The notes under the pieces: generated by a model | What the model saw: only the letters and a program-made list of their open reading frames with translations | Database searches by the model: none | Told to the model about the DNA's origin: nothing | Shown: piece by piece, positions 12,345-25,375 of the stretch | Numbering within the stretch: position 1 is the first letter of the stretch | Layout: every line of letters begins with the position of its first letter | Assembly: GCA_033557835.1 (NCBI GenBank) | Contig: JAWQRO010000009.1 | Span: 1-64,000 of the forward strand | Source: Helochares maculicollis | Lineage: Eukaryota; Arthropoda; Insecta; Coleoptera; Hydrophilidae | Direction of reading: 5' to 3' | Length of the DNA: 64,000 bases | Translations under genes and position numbers: made by a program

Positions 12345-12960
12345 TAACTAAAATAAGGGTCCAATTTTAAAATATAAATTCGTAACTAAGAACTTAAGTT
12401 TATGACGGTAAAATCACACTTCCGGTTTTAAAATTTACACGAAACTATTTGTTATTACTATAGTTACCACGTTTAGCATTTTTGTAACATTTTTCTACGA
12501 TTTTTTATTCCAAGGCCTACTAAAATTGGAATTTTCAAAATTATAAAAATAGCACTTTCGGTGCTCCGATCACGTTAAAAATTTATACCTGTCAATTTTT
12601 TGTCATATTTAAGATGTGCACGAAATTTCAATTTGATAGCTTAATTTTAAACACTACTTTACTTGAAAAAATTTCGAAGCTGTGCAGGTAAACAGGTGCT
12701 TCCGGTAACCCTACATATCTCAAAAGTTGAAATAGATCTAAGTTTTTACGATAATGGCCGTAGGCCAAATTTCATTTCTCCACCTCAAACAGTCTAACCA
12801 CTATCGTGTTTAGACACACACAGACATGCCAAAATTGGTCAAAATGGATTCATGGGCACTCAAAACGTGGAGATCCGTCAAAATGCCGAGGTCGAATTTT
12901 TTCATAATCCCAATACTTTCCCTTTACTATCCCTCGTACAGTATGAAGGGGATGTAAAAA
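12345..12960 (-). repeat. R570 repeat unit
   Basis: One nearly full R570 unit in - orientation. It contains CACTTCCGGTTTTAAAATTT, AAGGCCTACTAAAATTGGAA, GGTAAACAGGTGCTTCCGGT and the right border GAAGGGGATGTAAAAATGAG. The flank at 12345-12400 (AAGGGTCCAATTTT) is the start of module B. Confidence 0.8.
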
Positions 12961-13719
12961 TGAGCAACATCAAAGTATAGAGTATAAAATCTTCTATCGA
13001 TGTGTATACATCGGTACACAGTAGAATAAAGAGGTAGAAAAACTCATTAAAAGAGAGAAAAGTTGAAACAACGCATAGAAAGAGAGCGGCAGCTTGAAAT
13101 AAATAATCGCTGCACTCTAGTGGGAACAAATGAAAAATTGTTCAAAGAGATTCCACAAAACCTCTGCTAGAACTACTACATTCCGCAAATACTGAGCGAA
13201 ATGCAGTTCCTCAAAGCGAAGCAACAGCGTGCTCAAATTCGAGCATATCAGAAAGAGTGTTCCGAATGAACTAAGAACCGAGCCGAGTCTTTCCTGAATA
13301 AATAAAGAGTCCTCGTTCTTGAATCTTGAATTTCCAGGGCGAACTTCAAGCAAAGCACGCCGCATTTAAGTGCAACCCACCGTATCCAAAGGCTCAACTG
13401 CTGCGGAATTACTTCTTTGTCTACTAGATCATATCTAATAATTACAAGATTTATGCTACTCGGCAGACGGTACGAATGCAAGCAAATAACTAAACAAATA
13501 GCGACGTCGGCATTTCTACACTTTCTCTTGCCTTTTTAACCGTTAAAGTGAATTTGGGAGGAATTTTTAGGCTCACTCTTAGTTAGTAACAAAAAAAATT
13601 ACAGATAATTCTATTTTAGATACAGCTATTAACGAAACATTCATTTTTATTTTACTGCATGAAAGAACGTCATTTTGAAGGGAAATGAAATTATATGATC
13701 TCCATCTAGAGCAAGGCAT
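12961..13719. other. Intergenic DNA, no gene seen
   Basis: Unique-looking sequence with short, unsupported open frames on - at 12902-13481. No family similarity and no clear repeat. Confidence 0.4.
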
Positions 13720-13910
13720 TTGTTATAACGGTCCGCCAACATTTCGATATCTTCTCGTTAGTGTGAAGGCCTCCAAAATAACCGTTTGTCTCCATCTTGG
13801 CCTCCTCATTTGAGAGCAATGTTTTTCTAGCGAACGATTTTCTAAGACTGGAAAAGACGAAGTAGGCTCTGGGGACCAAATCTGGTCAATACGGTGGGTG
13901 AGGGACTAGT
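13720..13910 (-). mobile_element. Mariner transposase fragment (different lineage)
   Basis: Reverse-strand translation gives HPPY, stop, PDLVPRAYFVFSSLRKSFARK and SNEEAKMETNGYFGGL, then a WRTVITNAL tail. This is the mariner C-terminal catalytic region (PYSPDLAPRDYFLF and SNEEV motifs). It is short, contains a stop at the Ser of YSPDL and has no recognisable termini. Confidence 0.65.
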
Positions 13911-14084
13911 TCATGACGCAATCCCTTCAATTTATCAGTCGTATCACAAGCTGACCAAGCCGAAGCGTTCTCTCGGTCAGGCTGTGCAAGGTATATAAGT
14001 ATGAAATGCGGATTTCAAAGCATAAAAACTGCAGTGTCTCTACTTAACATTACATATAACAAAAATGAGAGTTCATTACTTTAC

Positions 14085-14331
14085 AAGTTTAGCATTTGGA
14101 AACAATTCTGTGAGTGGTTTTTTATTCTGACTCACTAAAAATGAAACTGTCAAAATTAAAACATAGCACTGCCGATGCTTCGATTGTGTTCAAAACTTGT
14201 ACCAATCACTTTTTGGTGGAATTTAAGACGTGCACCAAGTTTCAACTTGATAGCTCTGTTTTAAAGAGTAGTTTATTTGAAACATTTTGAAAACTGTTCA
14301 GGTAAACACATAATACATCCTGTATGCCAAG
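14085..14331 (-). repeat. Diverged partial R570 repeat
   Basis: A diverged R570 segment in - orientation (AAATGAAACTGTCAAAATTAAAA, GTGCACCAAGTTTCAACTTG, AAACTGTTCAGGTAAACA). It breaks off directly at the mariner fragment starting at 14332. Confidence 0.6.
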
Positions 14332-14538
14332 TCAAAAAGAATTTTTGTCGCGAATTCTTCGAGCCATTTTTTTCACATCTTCATACGAACCAAAACCCTG
14401 CTCAGCAAGTGCGTGACCCAGCGATAAAAACAAATGGTAATCGGCAAGAGTCAAGTCTGGTGAATAAGTAGCGCGAGATAGAACTTCCCAGCTGACGGCT
14501 TCCAATGTCTTTGACCGCACAAATTTCCATTTCCACAC
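14332..14538 (-). mobile_element. Mariner transposase fragment
   Basis: Open on - for 68 codons with SWEVLSRATYSPDLTLADYHLF, then LGHALAEQGFGSYEDVKK, an unmistakable mariner C-terminal region around the last catalytic Asp. No termini were found, and it abuts an R570 piece, so one element interrupts or replaced the other. Confidence 0.8.
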
Positions 14539-15510
14539 CCTCTGTAATCAAAGTAAAAAGCTTGCTTGGAATGTCTCAAAATATGATTGAAAAAAAAAGA
14601 AAGTCCTAAAAATTGCGTCCAGGTTTGGAATCTCAAAACGCGTATCCGTTAAGAAATGTTGTTCGATTATCAGACTTTCAGTCTGCCTGAGGAAGTGAAA
14701 TTTTAAAAGCAATTTTCCGCAAGATCCGAACAAATGCCAGACCGATAACGCACAATCAAAACGCAAAAATACGTTCGCAGATAAATGAATTTTGCTTGTA
14801 AAATTAATTTTGATTGAAGCGCCGCGATTGGCTACGCCATGTTCATTCCCCGCCATTTTTCCTCAAATCAGGAAATCAATATGATATACTTTCGCAGTCC
14901 GTGTGTCTTACATGATTCATAATTTTTTCTACGACCTTCGGAAACATAAGAAAGCGGAGGAGTCCGTTCGGACTGCTCAAAATCGTCAACTTTACTTCAT
15001 AAATAAAAGTTGGCTGCGAGTACTCCAATGAAGTGATAGCCTCCATTATGGAGATGTTTCTTGATTTAATGACTCCGAAGCTTTTTTGCGACTTAACAAT
15101 TGTTAGAGGGGGTAAATTTATTCGCTGCAGAAGATCCGATTCGGTGTAATTTCCGGGAGTATTCCTGGTTGGGGCAAAGAGGCTCATCCGGCGAGATGCG
15201 GCGGAACTCCTGCTCTAATCTATGCGCACTTCGGATAAGATTGTGGAACGGTGAGAGGCAGTACAATTTCGAATCTCAATAACTTATTTCCTGGTGCGCC
15301 TTCATCTTATGCAAAGATATTCAAAACATCCAACATCTTACGCTTAGTGCCTCTGAAATTGCTTCTTCTAGAAAAAACTCTCCTGGTTGTAGTTAAGATT
15401 CTGTAATGAGATTTTGAATCAAAGGTGGTTGGAAAATTGGAATTACATTTACATTGTCGTGTTAGTCTGTGCGTTTCCAATGTCTTCTCTTTCATAATTT
15501 CATGACTAAC
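14539..15510. other. Intergenic DNA, no gene seen
   Basis: Open frames on - at 14548-14856 and 14876-15187 carry no recognisable domain. No repeat was identified. Confidence 0.35.
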
Positions 15511-17095
15511 AAATCTGGAGTTTCTCCACTCACTCTCTCGTTTAAATACATGTACTGCATAAAAGTACCTGCGATTAACAATAACAAAATACAAACACTT
15601 ACATGCGATGCAAAAATAAACACAAATGTTTCAATTTTCATAATTTGGACCTGAAACTATACATAAATGTATTCTTTAGAATTCCACCTAAAAATTTCTT
15701 TAAGAAATGCAAGCTTGAACGCTTCTTAACCTGCGTAAAAGACTAATTTAAAAGTGTGATCTCATAACCTAATAATCAGAAACGACATTCTGAGAATCGC
15801 CGCCGACTGCAATAGAAGAAGAAGAAGTAGCAGCGAACGATTTAAAGAGAAGTTTCCATATGCACGCAAAATCTGAGTCGGCGTGCGTCAGATGATTTTA
15901 ACCAATTTCAATTTTCAAACCTAATATTTTGTAGACTAGTAATTTAAGTTTATAACAACGCTTCATTTTTCAGTTGTAACTTCATTTTACATTATTAATT
16001 ATTTTATACCCATCAGAATTAAAATTTTGATTTAAAATAAATTCTAGCAAAAAAAACGGCGCGGCCAGATTCGAACGCGGTACCTTGGAGTTACGAAGCC
16101 GGTGTCATGAGTACTGAGCCATTAGGTTCAATCCCGATTAACATCTAATACTGTGATATTAATGACGACAGTTATGTTTTTAATTTTGACAATTTTTGTT
16201 ATGTTTTGGCGCGATAATCCAGTTAAAACTATGCATAAGTGTATTCAGTTACGATAGTTCTTCATTCTGCATCTCAGCTGAAAATATTGTTAAAAAATTG
16301 CAAATTTCATAATACAAATTTTTAATAAAAAGTCCATTTCTAGTAACTCTTTCGCCATGAAACTTCAAACATAAGATGTTTTTACTGTCCTTTAAGTGTG
16401 TAACAAATATCAAGTTAATAATTAAAAATTTGATTTAAACTACATTCTAGCAAAAAAAAGTAAAAAACTGGCGCGGCCAGACTCGAACTTGGTACTTCGG
16501 CGTTACGAAGCGGGTGTCATGACTACTAAGCCATTAAATTCATTTGCAATTGTTATCTTACTGTAGTATTAAATAATGATAGTTATGTTTAGACCATTTT
16601 TGGTGTGATAATCGAATTAAAACTATTCATAAGTGTGTGAAAATATTGCTAAAAAATTGCAAATTTTGTAATAAAAGGTTTTGATATAAAGTCCGTTTAT
16701 AGTGGTTATTTCGCCTTGAAACTTCATATATGAGATTTTTTTAGTGTCCTCTAAGCTTGTAACGAATTTCAAGTTAATAGCTCTATTTAAACGCCTAGTT
16801 TACTTGAAAAAACTTCAAAACTATGTAGGTAAACATGTACTTTCAGAGATCCTACATGCCTTAAAAGCTGATACAGATCTAAGCTTTTGCGATAATGGCC
16901 GTATGCCAAATTTCATGGATCCAGCTCAAACGGTCTGACCGCTATCGTGTTTACATACACACTCACACATATAGATCTTGCCAAATATGATCAAAATGGA
17001 TTCAGAGGCACTCAAAACGTAGAAGTCCGTAAAAATCTCGAGATCGAATTTTGTCATGATCCTTCACTATACTGCGTATAGCATACGGGGATGTA
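15511..17095 (-). mobile_element. Composite R570/T element, near full length
   Basis: Left terminus AAATCTGGAGTTTCTCCACT at 15511. Then the conserved subterminal region (TACTGCATAAAAGTACCTGC, ACATGCGATGCAAAAATAAA), and the hairpin CGCCGACTG ... AGTCGGCG (15802-15884; here the second arm has a mismatch). Then come two tRNA-like cores in reverse (about 16060-16140 and 16460-16545; CGCGGCCAGATTCGAAC is the inverted B box). Then a partial R570 unit, ending at the right border CATACGGGGATGTAAAAAT at about 17076-17095. No coding capacity. The second tRNA-like core and its flanks look like an internal duplication. Confidence 0.75.
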
Positions 17096-17099
17096 AAAA

Positions 17100-17510
17100 T
17101 CCAATTTATGTCTGTGTGAAAACTACGACGGTTAAGCCCCACTTCCGGTTTGCAAATTTACGCGAAACTACTTGCTATAGCTAATTTTGCAATATTCAGC
17201 ATTTTTGCAACAATTTTGTTAAGTTTATAACTCCAACGCCTACTGAAAATGGAATTTTCAAAATTCAGAAAGTGGCACTTCCGGTGCTCCGATCATGTTA
17301 AAACTTTGTATTTGTCAGTTTTTTGTAATATACAAGATGCGCAAAAAATTTCAATCCGATAGCATAATTTTAAAGACTACTTTACCTGAAAAAAAAATCA
17401 AAAAGTTTAGGTAAACAGGTACTTCCGATAGTCTTACATGTCTCAAAAGCTGCCACGAATCTACGATTTTGTAATAATATCCGTATACCAAATTTCATCG
17501 TTTCACCTTT
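17100..17510 (-). repeat. R570 repeat unit following the composite element
   Basis: Next R570 unit in the same - orientation (CCCCACTTCCGGTTTGCAAA, GCACTTCCGGTGCTCCGATC, GGTAAACAGGTACTTCCGAT), truncated before its palindromic border. It forms a head-to-tail pair with the unit at 16760-17095. Confidence 0.75.
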
Positions 17511-18920
17511 CGAATTGATTGTAAGATTCATAATTTTGTGATACATTTTGTCTCCAATTCTTGTCATTAGACAAATATGTACTTAAAACCATACATGTTG
17601 GTGTGACATAAAAAGACGTCGTTTAAAAATAGCGCACCTCCCCTGTACAGTCCATAGATGGAGTATTGCGATCCACAGCTTAATACCAAAAAATGTGGTT
17701 ACTTAGTGAAAAACTAGTGTCTCCACGCTGGTGATCGATTTTGTTTTTATGTTGCGACAGTAGGCTGCGCTTCAAAACGATCAAAGCCTTTTATTCGTAC
17801 TGTTTAAATTTAAGCCTCCTGAGCTCTCTCGCAGGAGCAAAAGTTGAAGTTGGGCAAGATTTCCGCGTAAGAAGCTTCCACGTCCTTTTTGATTTTATTA
17901 ACCTTCCCTGGAAACCAAGGTGAAGCGTTTGCGGCCCTCGGCGATGCGGTGTCGATCAAAAGGAATTTAAAATTTACTTGAAATTAATTAACGCTCGCCC
18001 TTGAAGGGGTGCAACCGTCAAGACTCCAACCTAGGGCGTGAGAGACTTCTACTTCACAACCGGCCTCGCAAATATTTACCTTCTACCTTTAGTAAACGAA
18101 AGTTTATATACTTAATGCTTAATTTTAAAGCGTCGGAGCCCCGGGCGGCATCTTATTACCAAGGTTAGCTTTGAATTATTCACTTCAATCCTCATTATTG
18201 TGTTTTCGCTGCCGTTTGAATATTTAATTGTATAATGGATATAAATTAATTTGATATTAACGACGAACAAGGGAAAAGCTCTTCTGAAAATTTAAAAAGG
18301 CTTTTCAAAGCCGTAAAATCCTTCTAAAAACTGACGATAATGTATATATATCTCCCTGGTGGGACGTCTCTTTAAATATTAACTCTTGTTTGTTCCTCAC
18401 ACTTTGATGTTTAGTGCCTCGCCGGATTTTTCAAATTCTCCCCGTGTCCGAGTCGCGTCGCTCTTCCATCAGAAAACCGACAAGAGGACGACACTTATCG
18501 CAGGGAAAATAGTTCCTTTGCAGGGGAGTTACCAGGACCATCCGAATAATCACTTCTGCACTTTGTGTGTGTTACACACACGCAACGAAATATGGCTCGC
18601 ATTTGCCGGCATTGTTCGGGGTTCGTTCAGTTATCCAACAAAGGGACACTATTTTCCCTTAGTCTGAGGACAATCAAATTTGAGGAGGGTTCTACTCTCG
18701 GTGATTTACGAGGATTGTCTTTTCAATGTTGCATACACAGATTGAGGAAGACGTCAAATTGCTTTTAGAAAATTTATCGCCTTTCAAAGTACTCTCAGAT
18801 TTGATCCACCGTTTGCCGGTGCAGTCAATCATAGGTAGACCCAGGAGCACCATCCGCATCCACCACGGGATCGAATCGCTTTGGCAGAAAGACGATGCTC
18901 TTCGCTAGATGTAGCCAGGG
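17511..18920. other. Intergenic DNA, no gene seen
   Basis: Contains several short open frames on + (17741-17923, 18386-18908) with no family similarity. Nothing else recognised. Confidence 0.35.
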
Positions 18921-19190
18921 GGTGCAGTTTAGCTGGGAAAACTAAACGTTCCCAACAACAGCAAGCCAATTTGAACGGATTGTTGCCTGAAAAAATACCG
19001 AAATATCCAAAGAGGCAAAAAAATGTCGTTTTTCTTCATGACAATGCTCCACCACTTACGGAAAAATCGGTTCGCGGCACTTTGAACGCACCCAGCGGCG
19101 TAGTTCTACCTCACGTGACTCACTCAACTTGTCCAACTGATGCTTATTGTAGCTATTAAATCGGTGGTCTAGCGTTATACTGATCGACGT
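18921..19190 (+). mobile_element. Decayed mariner transposase fragment
   Basis: On +, PKYPKRQKNVVFLHDNAPPL aligns with the mariner catalytic block (HDNAPPHTAK), followed by a diverged equivalent of VLPHAAYSPDLAPSDYHLF in which the final motif is lost. No termini seen. Confidence 0.6.
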
Positions 19191-19770
19191 GATGTCTCAA
19201 CAACGCTATCGCCCAGAGTTGGGAAACAGCTATGAAGAGCTAAACTAGAAAAGCGTGACTAACTAGGAAATTGCGTTTCGCTAGATAAAATACTGAGGAT
19301 TCTTCCGCTATAAGTCTATTAAAAATTTGTAAAAACGTACAAAAATATTAAATTTTTATCTAAACATACATAAATATAATTTCAGCTATCAACATACTAG
19401 CAAACAGTCTGGAATTTATAGAAGGGCCTGTTTGGTCCTCATTTACTTAGGTTTTCTTTAGTATTTTGAGCACGTAATCATTACAATGAAAAGTCAGAGT
19501 ATATTTTTAACGATTTAAATGTGTATTTAAAAAAATACACATCATGCTCGTAAACGGCACGAAAGGCGTATGCACCCTTTTTAAGCATACATGCATAACA
19601 TCAGTCATAACTACATGGTTCGTTAAGCAGCCAATTGCTCAAAACAACATATACATAGATTCATAGATACTTAAAATTTGTAGATGCATTCATGTATTGT
19701 TACTCAAGACTTCAGTCTGTGCCTATTGGCAATGGTTGCGGCTACGGTTGCCGTATCAAGTGAAGATACT
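19191..19770. other. Intergenic DNA downstream of the RanBPM-like gene
   Basis: AT-rich sequence; no gene or repeat recognised. Confidence 0.4.
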
Positions 19771-19776
19771 TTTATT
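19771..19776 (-). promoter_or_regulatory. Poly(A) signal of the RanBPM-like gene
   Basis: TTTATT on + (AATAAA on -) lies 96-101 bases beyond the stop codon at 19872-19874. Confidence 0.5.
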
Positions 19777-19871
19777 AGAATTTCGGTATTTGCAAAATGA
19801 TGCTAACCAAGAGCGAGATCGAGCGAATCGTTGAGCGAATCTTTAAATGGTAAAATCTGGGGCTCCAGTTT

Positions 19872-21138
19872 TTAGCAACAATAGGGCAAGGTGGCATCAC
19901 AGTCGTTTCCTAAAAATAGCTTACAATAATAGGTGTACATCTCGATTCGCGAAAAGGGCAAGTTGATGTGTTCGTGGATCGCGTGGTCGACGACCATGTC
20001 CAGCCGGATCCGGTTCGTGAACTTCAACATGGTCCTGAGCGCAGACACGTCGACGGTATTGGACGACATGAACACCATCGCTTGATGGAGCATCTTCCCG
20101 TTCAGTTGCTTCACTTTCTCGTCTGGGATTTTCTCGTTGATGTGGTGGCACTCCTGGACTAGCAGCGTCATGCTCTTATCCAAACGAGCGTCGGGTCTAA
20201 TTTCAACTTTCTCTCCGTCTCCGCAAAGGCCCTGCAAGTTCACCAGGTGATCGCTTTGGCCCTGCATGTCGTTCGTGAACTGACCCTCGTTCTGAGGCAT
20301 GTTGACGCCGATGGCGTCACAACCTTTGGGCTCCGCCCTTCCGTAGCCGTCGAAGAATTCTTCGCGAGACATGACGACGTAAGGGGCTTCCTTCACCAAA
20401 TGAGGCTTTTGGATGTAAGACCTTTTCACGAAAAACTTTCTGCTGAAATACTCCTCCGGCCGCGAGACTTCCATCCTAACCGGAAACCTCTCCCCTATTA
20501 TCTGGTTCAAGTGTTCCAGGATTGAGCGGTACTTCAGAAGGAATTGGACGTGGCGGTTGTCGACGAAGAAATCGGGGAAAATAAAGGTCAGCAATTCTAT
20601 GACGTGGTCCACGCTTTCGGACATGATGGCGTATCTGATGGACTTGCGCTCCTTCTCGAACACCATCGGGCTCCGCCGGCGGTTGATTTCCTTGGCAAAA
20701 GCGACCGCAGTTTCGTGGTATCCCACAGATTCGAAAAACTCCAGAACCAAGTTGGCGATTAGGTTCGAAGTGATCCTGAGATCGTAGGATTGGGACCGCA
20801 AACTCAAGATTTTGTCCCGAGTGTAGTCCTTGATGTGAGAGACGTAAGGCTTGATGTTGAATATAAAAGGCAGCTGCCCGAAATTGGTCCTGACGATGGT
20901 ACCGTACCCGTAGAACAATGCGACCGGAGACACGTCATCCACTACGTCGCTGTAAGCGGTGATCAATTTTTTACCGTTGAGGGTGAAGAAAATAATTCCG
21001 TCCAGGAAATTGACGCAGATGCCCACGGTGTCACCTTTGCTGTAGGGTTCCGCGTACGGCAAGCTCGCACCGTACCGTTTGGTTATGGTCCCGTTGCAGG
21101 CGTATGTGTAGCGATTGCGTTCGCTCTTAACGCCGATC
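19872..21138 (-). CDS. RanBPM-like SPRY-LisH-CTLH protein, exon 2 (main exon)
   Basis: Family role (established for RanBP9/10): scaffold subunits of the CTLH/GID E3 ubiquitin ligase. This exon starts after acceptor TTATAATTTCAG, completes codon 90 from exon 1 (26938-27206) in frame, and runs to a TAA, giving a 511-residue protein. The SPRY domain continues to about residue 185, with YSKGDTVGICVNF, FFTLNGKKL and TNFGQLPF. The LisH is about 212-240 (NLVLEFFESVGYHETAVAFA). The CTLH region is about 253-310 (SIRYAIMSESVDHVIELL). A shortened CRA-like C-terminus follows. Compared with RanBP9 (about 729) and RanBP10 (about 620) it is short and diverged: the SPRY segment after the exon junction lacks the YMGIG motif and the Gly/His-rich loop. 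I read it as a diverged paralogue, not the canonical RanBPM. Confidence 0.85.
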
Positions 21139-21177
21139 CTGAAATTATAAAAACATTTTAGACCCCATCTGTTTTTA

Positions 21178-22835
21178 GATTCCCTTCATACTATACGAAT
21201 TATAGTAAAGAGAAAGTATTGAGACCATGAAAAAATTCTACCTCGACATTTTACCGGACCTCCACGTTTTGAGGCATATAGGACCACCAAAAGTACCGGT
21301 TTACCTACACAGTTTTGACATTTTTTCAACTAAACTAGGCGTTTAAATGGCACCATTGACTTGAAATTCGCCACATGCTTACAGGACACTAAAACAATCT
21401 TATATATGAACTTTCAACGCTAAAGAGTTACTAGAAACGAAGTTTTTATGAAATAAATTGTAAACTTTTTAGCAATATTTTCGACTGAAATGCTGCAGAA
21501 TTGCTGTAAATAACGCACTTAAGTATAGGTTTTAATTCGATTATCGAAAAATTGAAAAAACCAACAACTTAAAAAATACTAATCTCTACTTAATATCACA
21601 GTAATTCTAAGATGAACTTAATAGCTCAGCGGGAAGACACCTGCTTCCTACTACTGAGGTCCAGGGTTCAACCCTGGCCGCGCCGGTTTTACTTTTTTTA
21701 TACAATTGCTTTTAAATACTATTTCTGATTCTGGTGGGTATAAAAAATAATAATGTAAGATATCTTTGCTAAATAGGAAAAATTAAGCAATATTATAAAG
21801 TTTTATTACTAGCGTAGAAAATATTAGATTTGAAAAATAAATTTGGTTCAGAAAATTTGACGCACGCTGACTGCGACTGTTAAATTATGAGCATAAAATA
21901 TTTTGGGTTGAGATGCTCCAAAATGAAGAATTATCGTGAATAACGCACTTATGCCTAGTTTTAATTCAATTAACGAGTCAAACAGTTATCACCAACATCA
22001 ACAAATAATTATCACCACTTAATAACAGAGTAATCTGAGATTGGACCTAATAACTCAATGGTAAGACACCCGCTTCATAATGCAAAGATCCGGGGTTCGA
22101 TTCTAGCTCAATGTCATACTTTTTTTCTTACAGTTGATTTTAAATCCTATTTTTGATTCTGAATAATGTGACGTTTACTTAGTAAGTCGGAAAAATTAAG
22201 CGTTGTAAAATTAATTAACTAGCTTACAAAATATTAAAGTTAACAATTAAAATTGGTTAAGAAATTTGACGCACGCCGACTGAGATTTAAATTATAAGTA
22301 TGCATACATATGGCGCCGATTCTCAGCCTGTTGGTTTCACTTGTTAAAATCCCTTCATGCCATAGGAAATATAATAAAGGGAAGGTTTTGGAATCACGAC
22401 AAAATTCGACTTTGGGATTTTGATGGATCGCTTGACAATTTGAGGTGGGGCGATAAAATTTGGTATACAGCTATTATTGCAAAAATTTAGATCCGTATCA
22501 ACTTTTGGGGCATGTAGTACTACCGCAAGTACCTGTTTACCTACACAGTTTTGAAATTTTTTCAAGTAAAGTGGTCTTTAAAATTAAGCGATCGGATTGA
22601 AATTCGTGCACATCTTAAATACTACAAAAAACTGACAGATACAAATTTTCAACATGATCGGAGCACCGAAAGTATTTTTATAATTTTGAAAATTTTAATT
22701 TTAGTAGGCCTTGGAATAACAACTTTCACAAAAATGTTACAAAAATGCTAAACATGGTGAATATAGCAATAACAAATGGGTCAGTGTAAATTTGAAAACT
22801 GTAAATGGGACTTTATCGTCATAAATTTCATTAAC
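21178..22835 (+). mobile_element. Composite R570/T element with two tRNA-like cores
   Basis: Right border TTCCCTTCATACTATACGAA at about 21180, partial R570, then T module 1 (tRNA-like core about 21613-21684 with A box TAGCTCAGCGGG at 21622-21633 and B box GGTTCAACCCT at 21665-21675, both close to Pol III consensus), and T module 2 (core about 22030-22115). Then the hairpin arms around 22275-22325, and another R570 unit from about 22340 to 22835 in + orientation. The core at 21613 is the best-preserved tRNA-like sequence in the window. It lies inside the RanBPM-like intron, antisense to that gene. Confidence 0.75.
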
Positions 22836-23744
22836 ATAAACAATATAACAAGACGTCACATAAGCCTCTGGAACACATCAAATTTCGAGACGATTTTTAC
22901 GACAGATATATGCTTGAAACAATCATGGTTTTAGTTGAGAGGAACGATACGTTTGGATCATAAATACAGTCACTAACATCTGAGAATGCTTAGTCATAGC
23001 TCTAACGACTGTTTGGGACAAGGTATGTAGGTAACAGATTTGTCAGAAAAAGACTGTGCTAACCTTCGACGACATTGGTTCTAATACCATGAGAAATGTT
23101 TCGATGCTAAAATTTGAAATTATAATTTCATTACAATAAAAGCAACAGCAGACCAATCGCTGGCATAGTCCAACCACATCCAGAAAGGAAGAGTCTATCG
23201 TATCGAAGGCGGGATGAGTTCAGTCAACTTTTTAGCAGAGCTTGCACAAAAATACCAGTAATATAGATTTTTCAGTAAGAGCTCGAAAATCTCGAAAAAA
23301 TAAATCATAAATTAGAGAATCACAGCGCGAGATAATATTTTTAATTTTTTCTCTAAATTGCAATAAAAACCGACCAGCCTCGTTTGTTTACTTTTAGATA
23401 AACAAAGAAAATGATGGATAAGGCGCCAACGCGGCTGATTGATCGAAAACTATTCGCGATGCATCTTTCATATTCAGAGGTCTGCAAATAATTGAGTATT
23501 ATGTTTATAAAATAGTTAGTTCGCTGACGGGTGGGTAAGTTTCAGTTGAAATACGCAATAACAGCTGCTAATTTCCGGATCTAAATCGCTCGGATTGCTG
23601 TTTTCCCGACTCCGGACTTTCCCAGCTGGAAATTCGATTGAGCACCTACTTGATTCGTACTGTGACCATGTTGGCATCGAATGAATTAACGTGAGAGCGT
23701 TTCACCAGCTGAATTCTACCGCAATAAATTGAAATCTAAAAAGA

Positions 23745-25375
23745 ACGCTTGTAAAAACCCTTTGCGAAGGCTTGAATTTTAAAATGTGAATTCACAACTA
23801 AGCGAAGGGTCCAATTTTAGAAGACAAATTCATAACTAAAAAATTAAATTTATTGGGGTAAAGTCCCACTTCCGGTTTTTAAATTTACACGGAACTATTT
23901 GTTATTGCTATATTTTCCATGCTGAGCATTTTTGTAACATTTTTGAACAATTTTTTATTCCACGGCCTACTAAATTTGGAATTTTCAAAACTATAAAAAT
24001 AGCACTTTCAGTGCTCCGATCATGTTGAAAATTTGCATCTGTCAAGTTTGTGCGATATTTAAGATGGGTACGAAATTTCATTCGGATAGCTTAATTTTAA
24101 AGGCTACTTTACTTGGAAAAATTTCAAAACTGTGTAGGTAAACGGGTACTTCCGGTGGTCCTACATGCCTCAAAAGTTGATACAGATTTAAGTTTTTGCC
24201 ACAATAGCTGTACGCCAAATTTCATTGCTGCAGCTCATACGGTCTGACCGCTATCGTGTTTACATACATACACACACAGACAATATGCCAAAAATGGTCA
24301 ATATTGATTCATATAGTAAAGGTAATGTAAAAATGAAATTTATGACGGTCAAGTGCCACTTCGGGCTTTCAAATTTACACGGAATTATTTTTTATTCCTA
24401 TATTTTCCATGCTAAGCATTTTTGTAATATTTTTGTGAAATTCTTTATTCGAAGGCCTACTAAAATTGGACTTTTTAAAATTATCAAAATAGCACTTCCG
24501 ATGCTCCCATCATGTTGAAAATTTGTATCTGTCAGTTTTTTGCAATATTTAAGATATGTACAAAATTTCATTCCAATGGTTCAATTTTAAAGACTACTTT
24601 ACTTGGAAAAATTTCAAAACTGTGTAGATAAACAGGTCTGACCGCTATCGAGTGTACACACAGACAACATGCCAAAAATAGTCAAAGTGGATTCAGGGGC
24701 ACTCAAAGAGTGGAGATCCGTCAAAATCTCGAAGTCAAATTTTTTCATGAAACAATGCCTTCTCTTTACTATACTTCGTATAGTATACGATTAAGTAAAA
24801 ATGAAATTTATGACGGTAACATCCCACTTCCGGTTTTCAAATTTACACGGAACTATATGTTACTGCTATATTTTCCATGCTAAGTATTTTTGTAACATTT
24901 TGGTAAAATTTTTTATTCCAAGGTCTACTAAAAGTGGAATTTTCAAAATTCTAAAAATGGCACTTCCGGTGCTCCTATCATGTTGAAAATTTGTATCTAT
25001 CAGTTTTTTTAATGTTTAAGATGTGCACGAAATTTCATTCCGATAGCGTAACTTTAAAGACTACTTTACTTGGAAACATTTCAAAGCTGTGTAGGTAAAC
25101 AGGTACTTCCGGTGGTCCTACATGCCTCAAAAGTTGATACAGATCTAAGTTTTATTGATAATGGCCGTATGCTTCATTGCTTCAGATCATACGGTCTGAC
25201 CGCTATCGTGTTTACCTACACATACACACACAAACAAACAACATGCCTAAATGGTCAAAATGGCTTCAGGGGCACTCAAAACGTGGAGATCCGGCAAAAT
25301 ATCGAGGTTGAATTTTTTCATGATCCCAATACCATCCCTTTATTATACTTCGTATAGTATACGCGTATGTAAAAA
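23745..25375 (-). repeat. R570 tandem array, three units
   Basis: Three R570 units head to tail in - orientation, the first preceded by part of module B (from 23745, AACGCTTGTAAAAACCCTTT). Borders between units lie near 24318-24335, 24771-24795 and 25345-25375. The last two are the quasi-palindrome ATACTTCGTATAGTATACG and are 574 bp apart. Unit 1 has lost part of its border and unit 2 a piece of its interior. Each unit carries copies of CACTTCCGG. No coding capacity. Confidence 0.85.

Noticed and set aside
24771..24795. The R570 border ACTTCGTATAGTATAC resembles part of loxP
   Set aside because: Only one arm and part of the core match, it lies in an AT-rich quasi-palindrome that varies between copies, and there is no recombinase. 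Treated as coincidence.
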